Shown: positions 35,582 through 41,663 of the stretch, piece after piece
How positions within the stretch are numbered: the first letter of the stretch is position 1
Layout: every line of letters starts with the position of its first letter
From: Nakamurella lactea DSM 19367
GTDB lineage: Bacteria > Actinomycetota > Actinomycetes > Mycobacteriales > Nakamurellaceae
Assembly: GCF_000426645.1 (NCBI RefSeq)
Contig: NZ_AUFT01000008.1
Span: forward strand, 124,001-188,000
Length of the DNA stretch: 64,000 nucleotides
Direction of reading: 5' to 3'
The notes under the pieces: model-generated
The model's input: only the letters and a program-made list of their open reading frames with translations
Database searches by the model: none
Told to the model about the DNA's origin: nothing
Position numbers and translations under genes: made by a program

Positions 35582-35833
35582 ATGGCGCTGGACGGCAATA
35601 CCCTCGCCGGACCGCTGAGCGAGCTGTTCGCGGTGGACGTCACCGCCGCGGTCAGCCGGTGCGCCGGCTGCGGCCAGCAGGACGCGGTCGCCGATCTGCT
35701 GGTCTACGGGCCTGACCCCGGCTGGGTGGCCCGCTGTCCGGGCTGCGATTCGGTGGTCTTGCGGATCGTCCGCGGGCCGTCGGCGGTCTGGCTGGACTTG
35801 CACGGGTCGGCCGCACTGCGTATCCCGCTATGA
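35582..35833 (+). CDS. DUF6510-type small zinc-ribbon protein
   Basis: An 83-residue protein with two CxxC pairs, CAGCGQQ and CPGCDSV, spaced as in a zinc ribbon. The N-terminus (LDGNTLAGPLSELFAVDVTAAVSRCAGCG) matches the DUF6510 family, which I know as a frequent partner of sulfite-oxidase-like and FNR-like genes in actinobacteria. This context supports a role as a third subunit or an assembly factor. Its stop overlaps the next gene's ATG (ATGA). Confidence 0.85.
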   Translation: MALDGNTLAGPLSELFAVDVTAAVSRCAGCGQQDAVADLLVYGPDPGWVARCPGCDSVVLRIVRGPSAVWLDLHGSAALRIPL

Positions 35834-36456
35834 CCATGCGCAACCGGGTGACGCCGATGGGTGACATCGTCGCGATCCCGCAGCGCGGGGCCTGGCTGGG
35901 AAATCGCGGAATCCTGCACCGGGGCACCGACATCGTCCGCTTCCACGCCTCGAAGCTGTGGATCACCTGCGCGTTGCAGTTCCGCGGCTGGCAGCTGCAG
36001 CAGTGGCATCCGCACCACTTCACCGTGTTGTTCTTCTACGACGAGGCGGTCACCCTCGCGGCCGGCCACCGTCCCTGTGCGTTGTGCCGGCGGCCGGCCT
36101 ACAACGAGTTCCGGGCGGCCCTCGGCGAGCCGGACCTGCATGCCGCCGACCTGGACGGCCGGTTGCACGCCGAGCGGCTGTATGCCGGGACGCACCGACG
36201 GCGGCTGCACCGGCTGCCGTGGCGCGAACTGCCGGACGGCGCCTTCGTGCTGCTGGACGAGGGCCCGGCCCTGGTGGCCGGGGAGGCCCTGCGCCCATGG
36301 AGCGCCGACGGCTACGGCGGGCCGCTCACCCGACCGACCGCCGGCGCCGCGAGCGTCGTCACTCCGCCGTTGGCGCTCGCCGCGCTACGTGGTGGCTATC
36401 CGGTGCAATTGGCCCTGAGGGAACCATCCGGCCAGCGCCGGCCGTTGGCTCAGTGA
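35830..36456 (+). CDS. Conserved hypothetical protein with a CALC motif
   Basis: A 208-residue soluble protein that I do not recognise. Features seen are an N-terminal beta-rich part (RGAWLGNRGILHRGTDIVRF, WITCALQFRGWQLQQWHPHH), a Cys/His motif GHRPCALCRRPAYNEF that could bind a metal, and a C-terminal half rich in Arg, His and Leu. It is coupled by ATGA to the DUF6510 gene, so it may belong to the oxidoreductase cluster. There is no signal peptide. Confidence 0.75.
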   Translation: MTMRNRVTPMGDIVAIPQRGAWLGNRGILHRGTDIVRFHASKLWITCALQFRGWQLQQWHPHHFTVLFFYDEAVTLAAGHRPCALCRRPAYNEFRAALGEPDLHAADLDGRLHAERLYAGTHRRRLHRLPWRELPDGAFVLLDEGPALVAGEALRPWSADGYGGPLTRPTAGAASVVTPPLALAALRGGYPVQLALREPSGQRRPLAQ

Positions 36457-36533
36457 GGTACCGGCGATCCGAACCGCGGTCGCCCGCCTCTGTAAGAGCA
36501 GCACCTCAACCATCAGGATCGGGGCATCACCGC

Positions 36534-36989
36534 ATGGCAATCTGGAACCAACTCCGGCAGGCGGCGCAGGGCATGCAGTCGCAGCTCGTCGCCAAGAAGA
36601 ACGACCTGAAGAGCGGCGCCTTCCGCGACGCCAGCATGGCGATGTGTGCGCTGGTCGCCGCCGCCGACGGCAGCATCGACGCCGACGAGAAGCGCAAGGT
36701 CGCGGCGCTGATCACCAGCAACGACGTGCTGGCGAACTTCCCGGCCGACGACCTGTTGGCCAAGTTCGCCGGCTTCGCCGACAAGCTGGCCGCCGACTTC
36801 GACTTCGGCAAGGTCAGCGTGCTGCAGGAGATCGGCAAGACCAAGAAGAAGCCGGTCGAGGCCCGCGCGGTGATCCAGATCGGCATCATCATCGGCGGCG
36901 CCGACGGCAATTTCGACGACGACGAGAAGAAGGTCGTCAAGGAGGCTTGCTTCGCCGTCGGGCTCGACCCGGCCGAGTTCGAGCTCTGA
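36534..36989 (+). CDS. TerB family (tellurite-resistance-like) protein
   Basis: A 151-residue acidic helical protein of the TerB type. Two EF-like acidic loops are visible: AADGSIDADEKRKVAALI and GADGNFDDDEKKVVKEAC, typical of TerB metal-binding helices. The family is tied to tellurite resistance and general stress or phage-defence complexes with TerD proteins. There is no TerD here; the gene is followed four bases later by a phospholipase-D-like gene, so the two probably form an operon. Confidence 0.92.
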   Translation: MAIWNQLRQAAQGMQSQLVAKKNDLKSGAFRDASMAMCALVAAADGSIDADEKRKVAALITSNDVLANFPADDLLAKFAGFADKLAADFDFGKVSVLQEIGKTKKKPVEARAVIQIGIIIGGADGNFDDDEKKVVKEACFAVGLDPAEFEL

Positions 36990-36993
36990 CACC

Positions 36994-38712
36994 ATGCGCG
37001 CGTCGGCGGCGGCGAACGGGCTGACGGTCCACGCCGTCGCCGGCACGTACACGGTGTTGTTGGGGTTCGACCTGGCCGATCCGGCCGGCTGCCTGGGATT
37101 CGGCATCCGGCGCACAGACCACGACGAGGGTGAGACGCGCTGGCTGCGCGGAATGAAGACGTTCGAGTCGGTGGTGCCCAACCCGCCGCCGGGCAGCGAC
37201 TACAGCACCAGGACCGAGCCGATCCAGAGCTTCCAGTGGGGCGACTACACGGCAAAGCCCGGTCACCACTACAGCTATGACGTCTCGGCGTTGAGCGGGC
37301 AGCCGTCAGCCCTTGTCGTCCTGGCAACAGTGACCGTCGAGGTGACCGCCGAGGACGAGGACGACGGGATCCACGGCATCTGGTTCAACCGCGGGGTGGC
37401 CGGCTCACAGGCCTTCGAGAAGCGCTTCCCCGGCTTCACCCCTGGTCCGGACGTCGACGAGGCCGACGCCGCCATGGTCTGGCTGTCCCGCGGCCTGGGC
37501 GAGGCGTTCACCGGTTTCTGCGCGGAGGCGCTCGGGCCCGGCTGGGCGCTGCGCGGCGCCTTCTACGAATTCACCTGGGGAACGGGGCTGACGGCGCTGG
37601 CCGCCGCGCGCGACCGCGGCGCCGACGTGGCGCTGGTGATCCACGGCCGGGATTCCGATTCGGCCGCGGCCACCGAGGCCGGCGAAGACGACGACACCAC
37701 CGCCGCCGATGCCCGGGAGGCCGCCCAGAAGTACGGCCTGACCGACCTGATCACCTGGCGCACGGCACCGAACAAGTCGGCCCTGATGCACGACAAGTTC
37801 CTGGTGTTGCTGCATCATGGCAGCCCGGTAGCCGTCTGGACCGGATCCACCAACCTGACCCGCGGCGCGGTGTTCGGCCACTCCAACGTCGGGCACCTGA
37901 TTCGTGACACCACCGTTGCCAGGGACTTCCTGCACGAGTGGCAGCGGCTGCAGACCCCGGACACCACCGCGCAGTTGCGGACGCTGCACGAAAGCGAAAA
38001 CGCTGTGGCCGAGCAGGTCCCGGCGACCCGGAAGGTGGGACGGGTGTTCTCGCCGCGGGCCACCAACTCGACCGTGCTGCAGTGGTACTCCGACGTTTTC
38101 GCCGACGCCGGGCAGAGCGCGCACATCACCGGTGCCTTCGGCCTGAACGAGGTCTTCCGGGACAAGCTTGGGGTCGCCGAGCCGTCGGTCGTGCGCACCG
38201 TGTTGCTGGACAAGGTGCCGCCGGCCTCCGGCCGGATCCCGCTGACCGACCCGAACGTGCGGCTGTCCACCGGATCTCACCTGGCCGCCGGACCTCTGGA
38301 CCAGTGGGCGGCCGAACACCTGACCGGCTTCAACACCCACGTGAAGTACATCCACACCAAGATCATCCTGATCGACCCGCTGACCGACGACCCGACCGTG
38401 CTCACCGGATCGGCCAACTACTCCGGCGCCTCGACCACCAGCAACGAGGAGAACACCGTGGTGATCCGCGGCGGCTCGAGTCGCGCCGCCGGCCGGGCCG
38501 CGGTGCGCCGGGTCGCCGACATCTACCTGACCGAATACCACCGGTTGTTCATGCACTCCGTCTTCCGTGCCTGGGCGCAGGGCCGGTCGATCAACGACGG
38601 GCAGCGTCGCTCGATCGGTTACCTCGAGGAGACCGACGGCTGGACAGCCCGCTACTACCGTGACGGCGCCTGGGAGGCGCTGCAGCGCAAGGTGTTCTCC
38701 GGGCAGGGCTGA
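36994..38712 (+). CDS. Phospholipase-D-like (HKD) domain protein
   Basis: A 572-residue protein with two HKD-type motifs. The first is SALMHDKFLVLLHHGSPVAV...GSTNLTRG (around residue 265) and the second is VKYIHTKIILIDP...GSANYSG (around 455), so both catalytic His/Lys pairs are present. The N-terminal 150 residues (YTVLLGFDLADPAGCLGFGI) look like a separate beta-rich domain. PLD-fold enzymes cut phosphodiester bonds of lipids or nucleic acids; without a signal peptide a cytoplasmic nuclease role is as likely as a lipase role. Confidence 0.85.
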   Translation: MRASAAANGLTVHAVAGTYTVLLGFDLADPAGCLGFGIRRTDHDEGETRWLRGMKTFESVVPNPPPGSDYSTRTEPIQSFQWGDYTAKPGHHYSYDVSALSGQPSALVVLATVTVEVTAEDEDDGIHGIWFNRGVAGSQAFEKRFPGFTPGPDVDEADAAMVWLSRGLGEAFTGFCAEALGPGWALRGAFYEFTWGTGLTALAAARDRGADVALVIHGRDSDSAAATEAGEDDDTTAADAREAAQKYGLTDLITWRTAPNKSALMHDKFLVLLHHGSPVAVWTGSTNLTRGAVFGHSNVGHLIRDTTVARDFLHEWQRLQTPDTTAQLRTLHESENAVAEQVPATRKVGRVFSPRATNSTVLQWYSDVFADAGQSAHITGAFGLNEVFRDKLGVAEPSVVRTVLLDKVPPASGRIPLTDPNVRLSTGSHLAAGPLDQWAAEHLTGFNTHVKYIHTKIILIDPLTDDPTVLTGSANYSGASTTSNEENTVVIRGGSSRAAGRAAVRRVADIYLTEYHRLFMHSVFRAWAQGRSINDGQRRSIGYLEETDGWTARYYRDGAWEALQRKVFSGQG

Positions 38713-38840
38713 GATTCGGATGACGCTGATCGAGTTCGGCGGCCCGCCGGCGCCGCCGGGCACCACCGCCGAGGTCGCCGACTGTCTGGCCGAGATCCAT
38801 GGCTACCTCCTGGCCCGGTCCACTGGCTCCCGACCCGACG

Positions 38841-39371
38841 TCACGCCCGCCGCGCGGTGAAGCTGTAACAGCCGGCGAGCACGTTGTGCGACTGGACGAA
38901 GTCGACCTCCGGGTCGGCCAGCATCTCCTCGATCGCCGCCAGCAGTCCGGTACCCGGCTCGACGAGTCGGCCCAGCCGGTAGACGATCCGGTGGTGGTGG
39001 CCGTAGCCGCGCAGGATCTGCCGGCGCTGCTCGAACGGCTCGGGCAGCGAACCGTCGGGGACCGACGGGCAGCGGTCGGCGTGGATGACGATCGGGCCCG
39101 CCGCCCGGTAGGCGCCGTGCCAGGGGAACGGCGACCAGTTGACGATCGCCAGCCGGTCGCCGACCCGCGAATCGGTGAGACAGCACCGCATCGGCCAGTC
39201 GCCCTCGTCATCGGTGAAGGGCTGCACCGGATTGCCGTCGTGGTCGACGCCGGACTCGCGCAGCCGAGCCAGCTCGTCGAGGTCGATGCCGGTGATCCGG
39301 GCCGACTGGGTCCGGGTGTGAATACGTGCCGGTGCCGGTGCCGGTGCTGATGTCGGTGTCATGTCCTTCAT
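38841..39371 (-). CDS. DUF1203 family protein
   Basis: A 176-residue protein of the DUF1203 family, whose function is unknown. Recognised pieces are MRCCLTDSRVGDRLAIVNWSPFP, GAYRAAGPIVIHADRC and the C-terminal VDFVQSHNVLAGCYSFTARRA. The N-terminus contains a run APAPAPA from a GCC/GGT-type short repeat near 39330. Its 3' end meets the end of the PLD region on the other strand. The gap 39372-39536 holds no gene that I can support. Confidence 0.85.
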   Translation of the reverse strand: MKDMTPTSAPAPAPARIHTRTQSARITGIDLDELARLRESGVDHDGNPVQPFTDDEGDWPMRCCLTDSRVGDRLAIVNWSPFPWHGAYRAAGPIVIHADRCPSVPDGSLPEPFEQRRQILRGYGHHHRIVYRLGRLVEPGTGLLAAIEEMLADPEVDFVQSHNVLAGCYSFTARRA

Positions 39372-39536
39372 CGTGCCGATGCGCCGGGCCCGGCACCGGC
39401 GGAAATCGGACGCGGCACCCGGCGTGACTCGAGATGGCCGCCGATCGCGCTGTCGATCTGTTGATCGTGCAGGCCAACGACTATGCCCGGCAGAATGCCT
39501 ACCTGTCCGGCGCTGTGATGGGCAGCCGGTGGTCCG

Positions 39537-40484
39537 TCAGCCCCACCGTTGCTGCAGCCAATCCAGAGCGGCGTCGGCCTGCGCCCGTTGGAAGGCGCGG
39601 ATCGTCGGGAGTCCGGGGATCGGCGGCTGCAGTGATGAGCTGACGAAGAACCCGACGGCGGCGACCAGCACCGCATCGACGTCCGCCGGATCGACCGCCG
39701 CGACCAGCGGATGCCGGGCAGCGAACGATTCCGCCGCCGGTGCGCCCGGCAGCATGGCCAGAGCGGGCAGGGCGAGAACCGTATCGATCCACGGCGCCCC
39801 GACGGCCGCCGAGGGCCAGTCGACAGCGTATGCCGCGTCGTCGGCGATCAGGACGTTGTCCAGGCGCAGATCGCCGTGCAGCAGCGCAGTTCCGGCCATC
39901 GCCTGCCGCCAGCCGGCCGCGGTCTCGACGAGCCGATCGAGCTGATTCGTCAGCCACGGCCGGTAGCTCTGCAGGCCGGGGAGCCCTCGATCGATACCGG
40001 ACCAGCGGTCGAAAGTGCCGTCGGCAGCGGTAATCGGGTGCAGGCCCGCGACCGGGCAGGGATCCAGCTCGGCCAGCCGCACGGTGAGCTCGACGACCAG
40101 GTCCAGGTCGTCGGCGTTGGCCGCGATGGGCGGCCGACCGTCGATGTGGGAGAGCAGCAGCCCGATCCACCGATCGCCGGCCACACCCAGATCGAAGGAA
40201 TCGAGCAGCCGCGCGGTGGGCGCGACGTCGGGCAGTTGCGCGGTGATACGCGCCTCGTCGCGGTACATGCCGGCACCGACCGGGTTGCTGGACTCGGCGA
40301 TCACCTTGGCGAACGCTCGCCGGCCGTCGGTCAGGGTGAGCGCGCCGGCGTAGCCGTTGCTGAATCCGGTGGTCACCGACCCGGCCGCGACCACCGGCGC
40401 GCCGAGCAGCCGCTCGATGTGTCGGTGCACCTCCGTCGGCAGGTCCGGCCAGCGCGGGCGGGGCGTGGCCGCGATCTGGTACAT
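39537..40484 (-). CDS. Aminoglycoside phosphotransferase (APH/choline kinase-like) family protein
   Basis: A 315-residue kinase-like protein. The Brenner motif is LLHGDLRLDNVLIADDAAYA with catalytic Asp and metal-binding Asn, followed by VDWPSAAVGAPWID in place of the usual DFG/DWE segment. The N-lobe has VTTGFSNGYAGALTLTDGRR and the Lys in FAKVI. Such proteins phosphorylate antibiotics, sugars or choline-like alcohols; nothing nearby indicates which. It is separated by six bases from the HTH gene upstream, so both may be in one operon. Confidence 0.88.
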   Translation of the reverse strand: MYQIAATPRPRWPDLPTEVHRHIERLLGAPVVAAGSVTTGFSNGYAGALTLTDGRRAFAKVIAESSNPVGAGMYRDEARITAQLPDVAPTARLLDSFDLGVAGDRWIGLLLSHIDGRPPIAANADDLDLVVELTVRLAELDPCPVAGLHPITAADGTFDRWSGIDRGLPGLQSYRPWLTNQLDRLVETAAGWRQAMAGTALLHGDLRLDNVLIADDAAYAVDWPSAAVGAPWIDTVLALPALAMLPGAPAAESFAARHPLVAAVDPADVDAVLVAAVGFFVSSSLQPPIPGLPTIRAFQRAQADAALDWLQQRWG

Positions 40485-40490
40485 GCGGAG

Positions 40491-40862
40491 TCAGTCCGGC
40501 GTTGCCAGATTGCTCGGCAGTGTGGGTTTGCCTGCCGGCTTCGGCGCCGGTTTGGTCGCGGGCGGCGGTGCTGGTTTGGGGTTCGGCTTCGGTGAGCGCT
40601 TCAGGGCCGGGGCCGCCGGCCGGAATCGTTGCTGTGCGCCCTGTTTGCTGAGGCCGTAGAGCGCTCCGATGTCCTTCCAGGTGGCGCCGGACGTGCGCGC
40701 CGCGACCACGGTGGCGGCTTCGAGTGCCTCGAGCTGTTCCCGCGAACTGCGCACCGCATCGAGCCGGTCCAGCGGGTCGCCGACATCACGGAGCGCCTGT
40801 AGGGCCCGCTCGAACCGTTTGACGTGCGCCGGATCTGCCACGCCGGTCAGAATAGCTTGCAT
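40491..40862 (-). CDS. Small HTH DNA-binding protein with Lys/Pro-rich tail
   Basis: A 123-residue protein. A helical N-terminal part (HVKRFERALQALRDVGDPLD) precedes a helix-turn-helix, GATWKDIGALYGLSKQGAQQ. The last 36 residues are nearly only Lys, Pro and Ala (KRSPKPNPKPAPPPATKP), a disordered basic tail. The HTH is similar to that of the protein at 11043-11438. Two TCAA(C/T)-N5-GTTGA sites lie in the divergent region toward the polylysine microgene, so it probably controls itself and that gene. Confidence 0.75.
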   Translation of the reverse strand: MQAILTGVADPAHVKRFERALQALRDVGDPLDRLDAVRSSREQLEALEAATVVAARTSGATWKDIGALYGLSKQGAQQRFRPAAPALKRSPKPNPKPAPPPATKPAPKPAGKPTLPSNLATPD

Positions 40863-40872
40863 TCGCCGGGCG

Positions 40873-40910
40873 TCAACGATATGTTGATGGCGGAGTCAAT
40901 GAACAGTTGA
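40873..40910. promoter_or_regulatory. Two operator candidates TCAA(C/T)-N5-GTTGA
   Basis: TCAACGATATGTTGA (40873-40887) and TCAATGAACAGTTGA (40896-40910) lie between the HTH gene and the polylysine microgene. They match the pattern at 11457-11485, which also sits beside an HTH gene of the same type. Two half-sites in each dyad and two dyads per locus suggest cooperative dimer binding. Confidence 0.6.
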
Positions 40911-40965
40911 CCACGAGCCCGCGTTCCGACGAGTGCGGGCAGCAACCGCGCAGAGGAGGTTCACC

Positions 40966-41034
40966 ATGTCGAAGAAGAAGGACAAGAAGGACAAGAAGGA
41001 CAAGAAAAAGAAGAACAACAAGAAGAAGAAGTAA
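40966..41034 (+). CDS. 22-residue polylysine microprotein
   Basis: The ATG at 40966 follows an excellent ribosome site, AGAGGAGGT (40952-40960), at ideal spacing. The 22 codons encode Met-Ser and then 15 Lys, 3 Asp and 2 Asn; Lys-Lys-Asp repeats fill the middle and the peptide ends in four Lys. The codons mix AAG and AAA and include GAC, unlike the GC-rich genes around. It is bracketed by operators upstream (40873-40910) and a perfect 15-bp hairpin downstream (41047-41094), so it looks like an independent transcription unit. Its function is unknown; binding to nucleic acid, ribosomes or anionic lipids would fit the charge. Confidence 0.7.
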   Translation: MSKKKDKKDKKDKKKKNNKKKK

Positions 41035-41046
41035 CTTCTGGTTCCA

Positions 41047-41094
41047 CGAACCCGCCCGCTCACCGGCCCGTTGCCGACCGAGCGGGCGGGTTCG
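41047..41094 (+). terminator. Strong hairpin after the polylysine gene
   Basis: CGAACCCGCCCGCTC (41047-41061) pairs perfectly with GAGCGGGCGGGTTCG (41080-41094), 15 bp with an 18-base loop, starting 12 bases after the TAA. No long U-tract follows, as is common in high-GC actinobacteria. Confidence 0.75.
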
Positions 41095-41141
41095 CTGTAT
41101 CCGGGCCCACCGCCGTCCGGGCCGACCGGCAGGTAGGCCTC

Positions 41142-41205
41142 TGTGCTCCGGAGCCGCTGTGGTCCGGAGTCAGTGTGGTCCGGAGTCACTGTGGTCCGGA
41201 GTCAC
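41142..41205. repeat. Tandem array of four 16-bp units
   Basis: Units TGTGGTCCGGAGTCAC at 41158-41205 (three copies, one with a single change) and a degenerate first copy at 41142-41157. It is the first of three adjacent tandem arrays upstream of the helicase gene. I see no gene in 41095-41663. Confidence 0.85.
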
Positions 41206-41209
41206 GGTC

Positions 41210-41265
41210 GGGACCCATTTGTCTGGACCCACTTGGCTGGACCCGCTTGGCTGGACCCACTGTTG
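41210..41265. repeat. Tandem array of four 14-bp units
   Basis: Units related to TGGACCCACTTGGC: 41210-41223, 41224-41237, 41238-41251 and 41252-41265. The two middle copies differ at one base; the outer copies are more diverged. It follows the 16-bp array after four bases but has a different unit. Confidence 0.8.
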
Positions 41266-41305
41266 TCCGCTGTTGTCCCGACCCGGGTCGCCGTCAGCCC
41301 CGATT

Positions 41306-41535
41306 GCGACGTCTCGACGTGCTTCCGGTCGCCCGGCGTGGGTTCCGGCTGCGTTTGCGACGTCTCGACGCGGTTGCGGTCGCCCGGCGTGGGTTCCGGC
41401 TGCGTTTGCGACGTCTCGACGCGGTTGCGGTCGCCCGGCGTGGGTTCCGGCTGCGTTTGCGACGTCTCGACGCGGTTGCGGTCGCCCGGCGTGGGTTCCG
41501 GCTGCGTTTGCGACGTCTCGACGCGGTTGCGGTCG
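41306..41535. repeat. Tandem array of 51-bp units, four and a half copies
   Basis: Units begin GCGACGTCTCGACG and end GGCTGCGTTT: 41306-41356 (few changes), 41357-41407, 41408-41458 and 41459-41509 (the last three identical), then a 26-base partial copy at 41510-41535. The unit length is a multiple of three, so all frames stay open through it, but I see no gene function; the array ends about 130 bases before the helicase ATG. It looks like a minisatellite that can vary in copy number. Confidence 0.9.
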
Positions 41536-41663
41536 TCGGCGCCGCCGATCCGCCGATCCCGCAGGACGCGCGGCGACAGGCGTCACCGGAGGGCGGTCCG
41601 CGGATCACCGGCAATGTGGACAGAACCAGCGCCGTGTCGGCGCGCGCCTCTACGGTGGCGAGC

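Noticed and set aside
38720-38860. Small 46-codon frame after the PLD gene
   Set aside because: It overlaps the conserved DUF1203 gene on the other strand, has no good ribosome site and no recognisable sequence.
39434-39643. 69-codon frame between the DUF1203 and kinase genes
   Set aside because: More than half of it overlaps the kinase gene on the other strand, and the composition looks like a shadow frame.
41306-41535. Possible CRISPR-like array
   Set aside because: Units are directly tandem with no spacers between them, and no cas genes are present.
41175-41663. N-terminal extension of the RecQ helicase through the tandem repeats
   Set aside because: The frame is open, but the added residues are only translated 14-, 16- and 51-bp repeats; helicase homology starts after the ATG at 41664.
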